A DNA stretch of 64,000 nucleotides. It comes from Euborellia annulipes. Lineage: Eukaryota > Arthropoda > Insecta > Dermaptera > Anisolabididae. The first letter of the stretch is position 1, and every line of letters begins with the position of its first letter. Positions 32,688-43,783 of this stretch are shown piece after piece. The notes beneath the pieces are model-generated. The model was not told the DNA's origin. It ran no database searches and worked only from the letters and a program-made list of their open reading frames with translations. The position numbers and the translations under genes are program-made. The DNA is taken from assembly GCA_023213315.1 (NCBI GenBank), contig JAKCPI010031741.1, positions 1 through 64,000 on the forward strand, read 5' to 3'.

Positions 32688-32830
32688 CCTTCCTCAGGAC
32701 TGAGCAGGTGTCAATTATAACAATAAGATGCTCAGTCCTGAGGAAGAGGGCGATTAGCACCCGAAACGTCGACGAGAAAATTGAAATAAAATGGTTTTAT
32801 TTCTAATCCTGGCTGCCTACCTAGCATCAA
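32688..32830. mobile_element. PLE terminus with head-to-head cores
   Basis: CTTCCTCAGGACTGAGCA (32689-32706) and its complement TGCTCAGTCCTGAGGAAG (32729-32746) face each other over 22 bp. The plus side continues to a hammerhead-like motif and to TCCTGGCTGCCTACCTAGCA, the PLE terminal motif. Confidence 0.7.
32735..32773 (+). ncRNA. Hammerhead-like motif, weaker stems
   Basis: Core CTGAGGA at 32738-32744; stem I GTC/GAC; stem II of only GGG/CCC with a possible extra pair; GAAA; ACGT palindrome; C. The consensus order is kept but stem II is poor. Confidence 0.5.
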
Positions 32831-33439
32831 TAATATTAAATAAAAGATATTTTTTTAAAATTCGGTCTATATCTTCGCTTCGCTCGCTCTTGTAGCTAGT
32901 TAAATCAGTAATCATTGTGTTAAAAAATCATTAATTTTTGGCCTTTAATTAATTAGCTGAAAACTTTCAAATGAAATGGAATCAAACCCTTGTTCTCCTA
33001 TGGAAAAAACTAACGCCATCTCTTGCCGTCTAGAGTAACCAGCTTATGAATCGTCGATTAACGGTTTTTCGAGACGCGCACCTTAACTTCAAGGTAACAG
33101 TGTAGTTATTTAAACTTAAAATGCTGCTTGGATAAAAAATAAATCCTTTCGGTACAATAAAGTCAGTTTTTTTTAGAAGTGATTCCACCCTGGCATTCTA
33201 CTCTCTCTATCCTTAAATTTCTCCCTTGCCTTTTCGAAAAAACTATGAACTTGAAATTTTCATTTTATCTCTAATAAGTTATAAATTAATTTCCATGATA
33301 ATATTTGTAATTAATTAAACCAAAATAAGTAAAAACAAAAGTTAATTAAATATAATCGATTCCTGTGAACACGAATGAGAAAATTAACTGAATTAAATCC
33401 TTAAACCCCGGTTAAGCAGAGCAGAAGAATAAAGGCAAA
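32831..33439. other. AT-rich DNA, no gene seen
   Basis: Short CTTCGCTTCGCTCGCTCTTG patch at 32873. Otherwise nothing. Confidence 0.35.
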
Positions 33440-33760
33440 AGAGAGAGGATTTTCTTGATAAGGTAGCGGTTTGCTTTAGCTTATATCTTTGCCTTGACTT
33501 TCTACTTGCATCGTTAGTGCTTTTCAATTGCGCTGCTTTATTCCCGCGGCTATTAATTATGCTCTCGCCGAATTTGCCTGCCGACGCGTAATTATTAATG
33601 TCTGCGTGATATTACATATTAATAACCCGTGGCGCGTTGTTGTTACCCGGAAGAGGCGAGGAATTTTGCATGCGCTTGGGAACGAAAGAGAGGGGAGAGA
33701 ACGACAGAGGACAAACGAACGAACCAACGACCAACTTCCGTTGCTATCCATGAGCGACAT
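33440..33760. promoter_or_regulatory. Candidate conserved non-coding/regulatory block
   Basis: About 300 bp of balanced composition without homopolymers, unlike any repeat here. It includes GGCTATTAATTATGCTCTCG, GACGCGTAATTATTAATGTC and ATTACATATTAATAACCCGT, with several TAATTA/ATTAATTA homeodomain-type sites embedded in GC-rich words. Frames are open on both strands for 60-100 codons with no protein signature. The enhancer reading is inference only. Confidence 0.35.
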
Positions 33761-34017
33761 TCGGACTAAATGGCCTAACCCTCCCCCCCCCTCCCTTTAC
33801 CCCACCAGTCTCAAAACTAATAGCTAATAAACCAATAGAGTTATGGCTTTTATCATTAATTAGCTGGAAATTATCAAAAGAAGAAAAATTATTATATTTC
33901 ATTTTGTTGCAATTTAAAAAAATAAATCTTTTTTTATTACAATAAAGATGAGAGATCAAAAACGGAATATTTTTAAGTCACCAGCTCTCTTATACTGGGT
34001 ATACTCGAATTAATAAA

Positions 34018-34921
34018 AAGAGAGAAAGAAAGTATTGGATTCATGTCAAAAATTCCGTGCCGACATTTTGATGGAAATACACGTTTTGAGATTCCCTTCT
34101 CCATCTGTGATCAAAATAAAGTATGAAGGAAATGAGCCACGAGGTTGAAATGCATATTTAAGTTAGGTACCCCACTCCCAAGTAACACGAAGCTTTTAAA
34201 CAAAATCGGCCAAAGCTGTACTTTTCCAGTTTTTTTTTTTTTTTTTCCAAAATTTTGATAAAAATTCATAAATCAATTATTTTGTTTTTAGATGGCCGTA
34301 AGGATGATCCATTTTATTATAAGGACCGTCGGCCAAAATATACTTTTGCATATTATCCGTTTATTTGTAAGTATTTCGACCACAGTACTCTGGAATCATT
34401 CATCTTCAGTACAATCAACAGATGTTTTGCAAATCGTCTTTTTCTCATCCAATATGACAAAATAGCTGAGCATTCCATGAATGCAATTTTTATAATGAAA
34501 AAATGCTCAGCTATTTTGTCATATTGAATTGGAGAAAGTAACGATTTGCAAAACATCTGTTGATTGTACTGAAGATGAGGTCAAAATATTTACAAATAAA
34601 CGGATAATACGCAAAAGTATTTATTTTTTGGCCGACAGTCTTTTTTTATAATAAAATTTAACAATTATTTTTTAGATGCGCTTTAAAATGTATTAGAGTA
34701 TATTCTCATTTTGCCCTTAAAATTGTTTGAAGCGGATATGATTGCACTTTACTCTTGTTCTTCATATGAAAGAGGAGAAATTCTTGCCATTGTAACAAAG
34801 TCAATTTTACATCTTGAATTCTAAAACATCAGCGGAAACTAAATACATGTATATGTAGACACAAAAAATCTGGTGTGACAAGCACAGAACATAACTTTCA
34901 ATTACCGGAAGGTAAGAGAAA
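34018..34921 (-). mobile_element. TCTGG foldback element, copy 6 (diverged, split by a PLE palindrome)
   Basis: The segment from AGAGAAAGTATTGGATTCAT to the interrupted body (to about 34294) and from about 34662 to the truncated 5' hairpin (TCTGGTGTGACAAGCACAGA, TTACCGGAAGGTAAGAG) forms one diverged minus-strand copy. The hairpin's last third is missing. Confidence 0.75.
34295..34662. mobile_element. PLE terminal palindrome inserted in the foldback element
   Basis: Arms starting GGACCGTCGGCCAAAATATA on the left and ending TTTTGGCCGACAGTC on the right pair around GACAAAATAGCTGAGCATT / AATGCTCAGCTATTTTGTC. Each arm contains TGTACTGAAGATGA and a GAAA/CAAA-type follow-on. The flanks AATTATTTTGTTTTTAGATG and AATTATTTTTTAGATG look like an imperfect duplication of the foldback sequence. 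Confidence 0.65.
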
Positions 34922-35895
34922 ATTTAAAATTGTAACTAGTAAACTTGTGATTAATAAAAACTTGGACGTTCTCTTCCATATATGCTTACAAGCTGTATAT
35001 GGGTTATCCTAAATCGAAACTGATTACCAAGGAATTCTCAATAGATATTTGAAGAATGTTAAGCTCGAATGTTATGAGCTGGTTGATCAGGTGATAAATG
35101 AGTCTAGTTTAAGATCTATACAACCATTGGGATGAAGGAATTCCCTTCGAAATACTAAAAGTTTGATATAAAATTGTAAAATTATAATTAAAATTTAGAT
35201 GGATGATGTTCCCAAAATCTTCTTCGTTAAATAAAAGAGTCGGGGGAATTTTGTTATGGGTCTTTAGACACTTTAATTATTTGCAATTTTATTATTAGCC
35301 TATCGTAAGCTCATACAGATATTAAGCAATTTAAACATTAGTATTCAATTATAATTAATATGAATCAATTATTCGATTTGGTTTGTAACAAAACCAATGA
35401 CCCCAAAAATGATATATCTACTATTTGAATATCCTCTATTAGAGAGCAGGTAGGAAGTTGTAAAATAAATTAATATTTCATTAAATTATGTGACAAAGAG
35501 GAATTTAAAACAATCTTAAAAAAAAAAATAAAACGATTTTAATACATTTTTGGTTCCATTAGATCATTGAGAGAATCTATTTAAATTTGAATTAAGTGTA
35601 TCATTCATTTGGAAATAAAATGAGCTCAAAGCGTATGGAGATGGTAGTTGAAAGTTAAAATTAACATAAGGTAGAGTAACTCATATATCGAAATTCAATA
35701 TAAATCAAAACTTTGCCTTATGTAAATCAAAAGCAAAAGGAATAAAAAATTCAGTTCAAAGAGAACTAATTAATTAATATTAAGAGAAATAGAAATTTCA
35801 TTTGTTATGCTTGTTTTTTATATGTTAGTCAGACAGAGGCATTTTAAACTTTTACTTTTAAATATTCAATTTCTATTTACAGAAAACATATTTTC
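34922..35895. other. AT-rich DNA, no gene seen
   Basis: No feature recognised. Confidence 0.4.
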
Positions 35896-36130
35896 TTACA
35901 AGGGTGGTGGGTCACCGATTTTTTTAAACTCATAGGATTTGAAGATTTGTATCTGGACATGAATTTTTTAAAGCAGTACAATGCACTACTCAAAAACGAC
36001 TTTGAAGAATTCCGAGTTCTATAAGTTTGAATAATTTTGTTATATGTAAATAGTGTCAGGTATCCAAGCAAGTAAGAACTCCAGACTTGTAAATAAGAAG
36101 TCCCTAGTTCCATTCTTGATGGCGACATTT
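35896..36130 (+). mobile_element. SINE-like family C with tRNA-like 3' part
   Basis: The upstream part (GTGGTGGGTCACCGATTTTT, TTGTATCTGGACATGAATTT, TATAAGTTTGAATAATTTTG) is followed by a tRNA-like stretch starting GTGTCAGGTATCCAAGCAAG (36052) and ending CCTAGTTCCATTCTTGATGG. A pol III-like segment at the 3' end of the conserved unit is unusual for a SINE. Confidence 0.65.
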
Positions 36131-36522
36131 TTTCTTATTTTAATTCTGAATCTGTAAATACGGAATCTCTCGTATTAACATATATCAAATTGAAATACTA
36201 ATTAACATTTTTAAAGACCACTCCCTACTACATTTTTTCACAGTTCTGCCATGTCGTTAAACATCCAAATTGATATATGAAAATATATGCAACGACTCGC
36301 TTTATTTAATAAGATGTTTTCAATTATTATACCAAGTTTCATTTTATTATAAATATTCATATTTTCAGTGTGTAGCGAAAGGTAATTAAAATAAGATGTT
36401 AATTTATGACAAAATATTACGATTAAATATTTGTAAATCAATATTTCAATTTTATCAATTTCAATTTCTTTTGTTAATAAAGAGATTTATATAGATATAA
36501 AATTAAAATTAAAAAAAAAAAA
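36131..36522. other. AT-rich spacer between inverted SINE C copies
   Basis: About 390 bp of AT-rich DNA with no ORF. It could be the interior of a larger foldback element whose ends are the two family C units. Confidence 0.4.
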
Positions 36523-36772
36523 AATGTCCCCAACAAGAATCGAACTAGACTTGTTTACAAGACTGGAGGAGCTCTTTCCCGCTTGGCTACCTGACATTGT
36601 TGACATAAAACAAAATTATTCAAACTTATAGAACTCGGAAATCTTCAAAGTTGATTTTCTTGAATTTTTTGAGTAGTGCATCGTATTGCTTTAGGAAATT
36701 GATGTCCAGATACTAATCTTCAAATCCTATGAGTTAAAAAAAAAAATCGGTGACCCACTAACCGTGGGATCC
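36523..36772 (-). mobile_element. SINE-like family C (minus strand), best tRNA-like part
   Basis: On the minus strand the unit ends with TGTCAGGTAGCCAAGCGGGA (box A-like), CTTGTAAACAAGTCTAGTTC and GATTCTTGTTGGGGACA (box B-like), resembling a class II (Ser/Leu type) tRNA. Upstream (36603-36772) lies the family-specific part TATAGAACTCGG to AAATCGGTGACCCAC. It pairs with 35896-36130 as an inverted repeat. Confidence 0.7.
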
Positions 36773-36792
36773 CTTGTTAATTTCATTTTTTT

Positions 36793-37130
36793 ACTTTCTC
36801 TTTTCTATATTTATGTTAATGTTTATATATATAGAGAGAAAGAATTGGATTTATGTAAAAGATCCGATGTCGAGATTTTAGAAATACACGTCTTGAGGAC
36901 CCTGAGTCTAAAAACAAGGAGTTCCACAAAATGGTTTGGCTGTGAGTCTGTCTGTGAACAAAATATTTTTCAAGAACGAAAAGAGCTAAGAGACTGAAAT
37001 TTGATATTTAAGTTCAGTACTCCCTTAGTAAGTAACACGAAGTTTTTGAACAAAATCGGCCAAAAAGTACTAGTACTTTACAAATGTATTTTTTTTTAGA
37101 TTTTCTCAAAATTCGTTCTAACGATTTTGA
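36793..37130 (-). mobile_element. TCTGG foldback element fragment, 3' half
   Basis: 3' hairpin at 36793-36840, ATGTCGAGATTTTAGAAATA, a diverged gaccctgagtctaaaaac block, the second-subfamily segment CAAGAACGAAAAGAGCTAAG, and AAAAGTACTAGTACTTTACA. It stops at ACGATTTTGATTTTTTC. Confidence 0.8.
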
Positions 37131-38504
37131 TTTTTTCATTAATTCCCGGGCTGACATTTCAATAAAAGCAACAAGAGAATGAGCTGATATCTAATAGGGG
37201 AAAGACATGCGAAGACAGCAAGCCTATATTCGGATAACGCGTGTAGAGTATAACAGAAAGCTTATATCCTATTTATTTTCAGAAGTTAAAAATGCCAAGG
37301 TAGAAATTCTAATTGAGGATGAGTTTAAAGAAATATAACATTCATCCTTCTCACCAATAAGAGAATTTATTTCAAAGTTGCTTTCAGAAGAATACTGTGC
37401 ATCATAAAAACAGTTATTATGTTAGCCTGTTTACCGACTTCTTCACTTTGATCTGTCGTGATGCTATTATATTTTTCGAACGAATCACAAGAGCAGCTTT
37501 TTGAAAAAACAGGCCTAAACAATTATAAAGAAGAATAAAAGCTGGAATTATATAACATTTTTTAGATATCCAGTAACAAAGAGATAGAATTTAATGGAAA
37601 TTCAATATGAAAATCCAATACTAAGAGAGAACGTGTGAATAATGTTTTAAGACCAATGATTTGAAATAAAAGAACGTAAGAAGATATATGACTCAAAGCT
37701 TCAATTTTAAATAAATAAGCAATATTATACCTTGTTATATCAAAATTATTCTTTATTCGACTTATTTTAAGGATCCAACTGAGAATAAGAAAAAGACATT
37801 AGCTTTGTTAACTCGGGTTTGCAAGGAGGCAACAATTTGTGACAAGCTTTTTATGCAAGAATTTATTTATTCACATATTTTTTTTTTATGATATAAAATA
37901 TTTAATTAGGGCTAAATTATTATATTAATTAAATTAAATTATTAAATTATTTGTTTAACATTTGTCATTTGTTTGTTTGTTTTTTTTTTTTGTTTTTTTG
38001 TTTATATAAATTAATTATAGAAATTTCAAGGTTAACTGACTTTGAAATTCTCTCTCTGTGTTTCTCTCTGTGTTGGTGTTTGTCGTTGATTAAACCTAAA
38101 TCTATGTCGAATGCAATCTCTAAAACTATTTGCACTATTCTAATTTAAGTTTGTTTCTAAGTAAATTGAATTTGTCTTTTTTTTCCAATAGATAAACTTT
38201 AAATTGAAAATTTGCTAAATAAATAAAAAAAAATTTCTATCTTCGATATAAGAATCTGTAAAACATTTTCAGAAATTGTTTATATGGGGAATTTTAGTGT
38301 TGATTACTTTGAAACGGTTGGAAGATTAATTAAATTGTATTGAAATTGAAAAAAAAAATTTTTGTTTATTTATTGGTGCACCAAACTCCAGATGGCCCCC
38401 GAATATTGTATCCAGGATCTCCAGCCTATTCCTACCCTTTGCACAAGGCTACCGGCTCCTTGACCTACACCAAGCATTTAAATATTTAACTATAATTAAT
38501 CCTG
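37131..38504. other. AT-rich DNA, no gene seen
   Basis: The segment 38360-38480 (CCAGATGGCCCCCGAATATT, CACAAGGCTACCGGCTCCTT) is of mixed composition, unassigned, and abuts the next SINE. Confidence 0.35.
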
Positions 38505-38650
38505 TGAGTATTTATTGGTGTTGGTCGAGTGTCCTGTCGCCTGGTGCAAAAGAAGCACACCGATGCCCCGCAAAGGCTGTAGATCTTGGGTTCGATTCCC
38601 GGTGGCCATGTGACTTTTTGTCCACCAACCCAAAAACATAACAATATTGT
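38505..38650 (+). mobile_element. tRNA-derived SINE family D
   Basis: A strong box B, GGGTTCGATTCCCGG (38588-38602), is preceded by GTCGCCTGGTGCAAAAGAAG. It is followed by TGGCCATGTGACTTTTTGTC, CACCAACCC and an A/T-rich tail. The D-arm is weak, so it is not called a tRNA gene. Single copy in the window. Confidence 0.6.
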
Positions 38651-39244
38651 TAAAAAAAATATTTTTTTTTACTCCATTTATTATTTTTTTTTTTTTAGAG
38701 TAAAAAACATGGAGTGTGGGTTCGAGGAAAAAATTCTTAACGGCATCAATTCAGGTGAAGATTTGATTTTCTAAACATGATGAATGTTATGAAGAACAAA
38801 ATATTTTTAATAAATTCAACGCAAGCTAATTTCCTAATTTCAAGATATCATTACACGCTTCTGTTACAAATATATCATTTCTCTTAAAAAAATTCTAGAA
38901 TCGCAGTGCTTCAATATCATATGACTAATCCGATTAAGCAAGCTAATTACTACTCGCCTCTCGTCTTGGCAATAATTACTTTATTAGTCTTTGGTATGGA
39001 GATCTCACATCGTTGAAATTAATTACTTGTGCCTTATTATACTTTATTACAATCTAAATCAAATTGCCAATTAGATTAATTGAGAAAGGGAGTATAGCAG
39101 CTATTCTGATGAATTCGAGTGATAAGATTTTAACAACTAAAATTATAATTAAGAAGAAGAAACTAGTAGGTCTAATAACTATTATTTGAATAATTAGAAT
39201 AAATTTTATATTTTTTAATAAGGCTATAAAACATTTTTTTTTAA
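38651..39244. other. AT-rich DNA with a possible conserved patch
   Basis: 38925-39075 (TAATCCGATTAAGCAAGCTA, GGCAATAATTACTTTATTAG) has dense homeodomain-type words and no homopolymers. Otherwise nothing. Confidence 0.35.
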
Positions 39245-39345
39245 ATTTATTTTAAGGGTACCCAATTCTATTGAAATAAATTTTTCTCGCTTGGAACGGG
39301 AAGCGAACCCAGGCACAGAAAGCTAAGATCACAGGTAGACTTATA
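39245..39345 (-). mobile_element. SINE family B head (minus strand)
   Basis: On the minus strand GCCTGGGTTCGCTTCCCGTT, CCAAGCGAGAAAAATTTATT and CAATAGAATTGGGTACCC match the head of the split copy at 14762. A further weak match is at 39905-39945 on the plus strand. Confidence 0.65.
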
Positions 39346-40439
39346 TTAATATATAGGCCTACATCCTGTGTTTTAATAAAATAAATTTGGCTTTATTAAT
39401 TATAGATGTGCTTGATTAATTATCATCTTTTAAAGCTTTTTTTTTTTATTTTTTAGAGCAAGATAATTTATTAAAATAAATCTTGGTTTAAATCTTAATT
39501 CAGTTCTGTCAAGAAAAATAATACAATAACGATAATTATTATTATTATTATATTTATGTAATTAATCAAGAAATGGATTAGGTGAAATTTTGCAAAGAGA
39601 GAAAAAGAGAGTATAAATTTTAAATTTAATCCCAGAAGATGAAAGAGAAAATAATTAGAAACTTTATCTTTTTGATTAAACAGTGAGACAGGATGACATT
39701 AAGCTATCCTTTATTTATTTATTTATTTGTTAATGGTTTTATTTTATATAGTTCTTATAATATAAAAGAAAAATTTAATTAATTATGGTAAAGATTATTG
39801 TTATTATATAGCAAGAAGATTATTTTCTCAAAATTGGCTGGTGATGCTTACTTTGAATTGGCATTAAATATCATACTTAATACTATTATATAAAATTGCT
39901 AGGAGGCCAGAATTCGCTTCCTGGGCCAATCTACAAAAATGTATTCTAATTATATTGACTACTAATTTAAGTAACTAATCTAATAGAGGAAGAAAAATCA
40001 ATAAAAATATTAAATAGAGGTTTTTTGAAGATACAGAACGAAAATAGACTTTTTAACAAATACAAATACAGTATTTAATTAATAGAACTACGTAGAATAA
40101 AGAAAGAGGGTTTTCACAAATGTGGTGGATTTCTTAGCCTTTAAGGGAAAAGCAAACAAACCAAAGGCTCGCCTCGCAAATCAAATTTTAACACATTTCT
40201 CGCTCAATCAAATGGTTAAATGGCCTGCCGTTTTCTACTTTTCTGGAATCACGTAAAGTAAATCATTGAGATCCTTTCTCATTTATATTTTATTCAGTTT
40301 CCAAAAGAAAATAAGAAACCTTATAAGAAAAAATAAAATAGAGAAATTATATTTACTAAATATTTATAAATACACTGAATTGATAAAGATTATAACTGGA
40401 TATGGCTGATGTGCATGTATTCAAGGGATGATGAATAGG
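39346..40439. other. AT-rich DNA, no gene seen
   Basis: 40110-40260 (CCAAAGGCTCGCCTCGCAAA, GCCTGCCGTTTTCTACTTTT) is non-repetitive, mixed composition. The rest is low complexity. Confidence 0.35.
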
Positions 40440-40620
40440 CAGCCAACACAAAAAAAAAAAATAATAATTTTCTCTGTCGACGTTTCGAACGCTCATCGCG
40501 CTCATCATCAGGACAGATAGAAAAGTCATAAGCTTAGTTTGATATAGCTTGTCATATACAGATACATAAATAAATACTGATGATACATCAAAACAATATG
40601 AATATCTATAAGTTTCCTAT
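40440..40620 (-). mobile_element. PLE terminus (single orientation)
   Basis: On the minus strand the hammerhead-like motif is followed by GAAAATTATTATTTTTTTTT and TGTGTTGGCTGCCTATTCAT, the shared PLE terminal motif. No facing copy is visible, unlike most other PLE loci here. Confidence 0.75.
40473..40517 (-). ncRNA. Hammerhead ribozyme-like motif, best preserved in the window
   Basis: Read on the minus strand: stem I TCTGTC/GACAGA (6 bp, perfect); core CTGATGA; one extra T; stem II GAGCGC/GCGTTC (6 bp with one G-T wobble) and loop GATGA; GAAA; stem III ACGT, self-complementary without loop; C before the cleavage site. All conserved hammerhead positions are present. The loopless palindromic stem III fits the dimeric minimal hammerheads described for PLEs. 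Confidence 0.78.
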
Positions 40621-40628
40621 GCAGACAT

Positions 40629-40673
40629 AGAGTGAGAATGAGAAAAAAGTGTGAGAGTTAAAAAAAAAAAAAA
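40629..40673 (+). mobile_element. SINE family A tail
   Basis: AGAGTGAGAATGAGAAAAAA, GTGTGAGAGTT and poly(A) equal the end of family A. It is fused directly to a foldback fragment. Confidence 0.65.
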
Positions 40674-40936
40674 GTACAAGAATAAAGTAGACTTCAAACA
40701 ATTTTGAGAGCGAAAGGAGAATATACATTTGAAAGAGAATCTAAAAAATAATTGATTTTTGAATTAAAAAAAAAATCGTTGGAGCGAATTTAGAGAAAAT
40801 CGGAAAAAACTGAAAAATTACATCAGTAAAGTACTAGTACTCTTTGGTCAATTTTGTTCAAAAGCTTAAAGTCATGCCCCAAGGGGGTAACTAACTTAAA
40901 TATAAAATTTTAACCTCTTAGTTCTTTTCGTTCTTA
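40674..40936 (+). mobile_element. TCTGG foldback element fragment, internal part
   Basis: Body from ACAAGAATAAAGTAGACTTC through AAAGTACTAGTACTCTTTGG to TTAGTTCTTTTCGTTCTTA. Both hairpins are missing. Confidence 0.8.
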
Positions 40937-42202
40937 ATTAATGAAATACAAATATTTATTTAGACATTTAGAGAATTTTTTGTAGATCCGCGTCGGTTTA
41001 AAATACTCTAAGTTTTAATTAAAAATTCTCTTCGATTCCACATTTCAAATGTTATACCCAGAAGGTGGAAGAAAATTACTTTTGACCAGCAAAACGTTAT
41101 TTATAATGAATAGCCTAGAGCAAATTATGAAGGTAATATAGGTAGGAAATGAGGGTTTTTATATTAGCTATTATGATATAAGTTATTTATAAAAACTAAT
41201 AGAATTTTCCAAGAATAAAGGAAGAGAGTAAAAAATAATTTTTGAAAAAAATTGATGTCAAAATATTTAAACAAAAAAAAAAAAAAAAACATAGATCAAG
41301 TAGTTAGTTAGTTAGTTTTTTTATTTTTTTAACTTAATTAAATGGCCGTCGGAAAACCAATTTGGCCAATGGCAAAGTAAGTGTGTTTCAGATATAGGAA
41401 CCCAAGAAAAAAATTTTTTTTTAATCGGGGAATATATCTGACTTCTTATTCTCCGAGATCCTTATACACTGTTTCACAAATTGTAAATGTGACCAGTGAT
41501 TCTGGTCTCGGTAAGTTAGTTAGTTAGTTTTTAAAGAAAATTGGCCTTCGGCAGATCACCATTTTGGCCACCAATTATACACACGATACAAATGATAGAT
41601 CAAGTAAAAAGAAATCTAATTTTTTCAAGCCTTTTTAAGTCTTTTCGTCATTCTTTTCGACAGAGACTGTTTTTTTTTTTTAAATCTTCGACATCTTATG
41701 CCATATAGACTTTAATGATACTCAAATGTACTAAAAAAATTTATTTATGATATCGAATTTTTCAAGTTTCATCTAAATACACTAGAAGAAATTTTAATAA
41801 CTAGTGAAAAATGGAGAATATTTCATTTTCGCATATATTTCTAATTGTTTGATTATTAAATTTAAGCTTCCTCCGTTGCGGTTATTCCTCTTTAGAAACA
41901 ACTAAGTAATTATTTGGAGTGATATTTCCTCTGAAACTTGGATAGCATCGTGGCTTTTCATTCTGGTAAATTGGTCGGAGTTTAAATGTAGGTGTGGACC
42001 TTGCACAACCTCTTTATTCACTTTCTTTTTATTTTTTATAGAGTGGACGATCGTATCATTGATTTAAATTAGGTTAATATAGCTTCTTAATGCTTTTTAC
42101 CTTCTTGTTTTTAAAAGACGAATCATAAAAGACACATTTTTTTCTTTTTCTCTCTTAAACATTTTATTTAACACATATTAGATTCTTCAGAAAATTTAAA
42201 AA
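40937..42202. other. AT-rich DNA with a short direct repeat
   Basis: AGTTAGTTAGTTAGTTTTT occurs at about 41301 and 41514, and ATAGATCAAGTA at 41293 and 41595. The ~190 bp between may be an insertion, but no family motif is recognised. Confidence 0.4.
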
Positions 42203-42896
42203 TCTGGTGTGACTGGCGCACAGCACACAACTTTCTCTTACCTTCGGTAATCGAAAGTTGTGTTCTGTGCTTGTCACACCAGATTTTTCGTGTCGAAATA
42301 TATTTAGTTCCCGACAGTACGGAACATATGAATTCAGATGTAAAATTTATAAGTATGGGAAAATATTTATATTTTGTTACCATGGCAACCATTTCTCCTA
42401 TCCTTCCCTATGAAATACAAGAGTAAAGTGGTCTTCAGAAGATTTCAATCGCAAAATGAGAATATACATTTTAAAGAGCATCTAAAAAATAATTGATTTT
42501 TGAATTTTAAAAAAAATCGTTGGAGCAAATTTTGAGAAAATCAAAAAAAACTGAAAAAGTACATCAGTAAAGTACTAGTACTCTTTGGCCGATTTTGATT
42601 AAAAGCTTATTTTTCCGGTCCCGGGGGTGTTTAACTTAAATATAAAATTTCAACCTCATAGCTCAATTCCTTCATGCTTAAAATTGAACACACACACACA
42701 CACACACCCACCCACCCACCCACCCACCCACCCACCCACCCACCCACAGACAGACCATGTCGCGAAAACCACTTTTTTGGATTCAGGGGACCTCAAAACG
42801 TGAAGATCCATCAAAATCTCGACATCGAATTTTTGACATGAATCCAATACTTTCTCTCTATATATATATTACATATATACATAGGTAAGAGAAAGT
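42203..42896 (+). mobile_element. TCTGG foldback element, copy 7
   Basis: Complete 694-bp copy of the first subfamily with an expanded (CCCA)n tract (42707-42746). The 3' flank is AATTAAG rather than an A-run, so the A-run itself is not part of the element. Confidence 0.9.
42707..42746 (-). repeat. (TGGG)n tract, G-quadruplex-capable on the minus strand
   Basis: About nine consecutive CCCA units. The minus strand therefore has many GGG runs separated by a single T, a classic quadruplex pattern. Counterparts: 46787-46832 on the plus strand (GGGTGGGTGGGTGGG and longer) and 1147-1168. Confidence 0.85.
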
Positions 42897-43256
42897 AATT
42901 AAGCGATTATATGAGTAAGTTGAAGTGTTGTCTTGATTTTCTAATTAGCTTTAATCTATAAGACGAAGGTTCTTCATCTATCTTACTCCTTCTCATTGAA
43001 TGGGTTTATTGTTTAAGTTGCTTTTCTTAAGATAATTAAATATAGAGATGTTGCTTGCATACTAAAGAATACTCTTCATGCTATACAGCTCTTCTTACTT
43101 TTAATTTTTTTTTTTAGAAAAAAGTTTTAAAAACACACCCTTTAGTAAAATAGTATTCAGTTTGATTTGATTTTAAGTTTTTATTAAAAACTTAAATGGT
43201 CAATAATGAATAAAGGTACTTAAAATAAGCAAATAAAACACTCAATATACAAAAAA
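42897..43256. other. AT-rich spacer
   Basis: No feature recognised. Confidence 0.4.
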
Positions 43257-43590
43257 TCTGGTGTGACTGGCGCACAGCACACAACTTTCTCTTAACTTTG
43301 GTAATTGAAAGTTGTGTTCTGTGCTTGTCTCACCAGATTTTTCGTGTCGACATATATAATTAGTTTCCAACAGTACGGTAAATTCTAATTTCAAGATGTA
43401 AAATTTATAAGTATGGGAGATATTTATATTTTGATACCATGGCAACCATTTCTCGAAACCACTTTTTTGGATTCAGGAGACCTCAAAACGTGTATATCCA
43501 TCAAAATCTCGACATAGAATTTTTGACATGAATCCAATACTTTCTTTCTCTATATATTAACATATACTGTATATAGGGGTAAGAGAAAGT
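43257..43590 (+). mobile_element. TCTGG foldback element, internally deleted
   Basis: Complete 5' hairpin and adjoining body to CCATGGCAACCATTTCTC, then a jump to CGAAACCACTTTTTTGGATT and the 3' hairpin. 334 bp in all. Confidence 0.85.
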
Positions 43591-43783
43591 AAAAATCGAG
43601 TTTATTTTTTTGTAAAATTTATTTTACAAAATGTTTCAGTGTGATCCTTAGATCGAAAATCAATGTTATAGCTCTCTAATTCCTAATGAATCTAAGAAAA
43701 TGATAGCTATTTAAAAATACGGGTCTTAATTGTAAAATAGGGTAGGTGCTTACACTATGGTTTAAAAAAAAAAAACAAAAAAA

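Noticed and set aside
33528..33827. Protein-coding gene of 99 codons
   Set aside because: Both strands are open across the same GC-richer block, no ATG context or protein motif is recognisable, and non-coding conservation is the simpler reading.
36523..36605. Functional tRNA gene on the minus strand
   Set aside because: Box A and B are recognisable, but the arms do not form a clean cloverleaf and the segment is part of a repeated family C unit.
38540..38610. Functional tRNA gene
   Set aside because: Box B is perfect but a proper D-arm and acceptor pairing are not evident, so it is treated as a SINE head.
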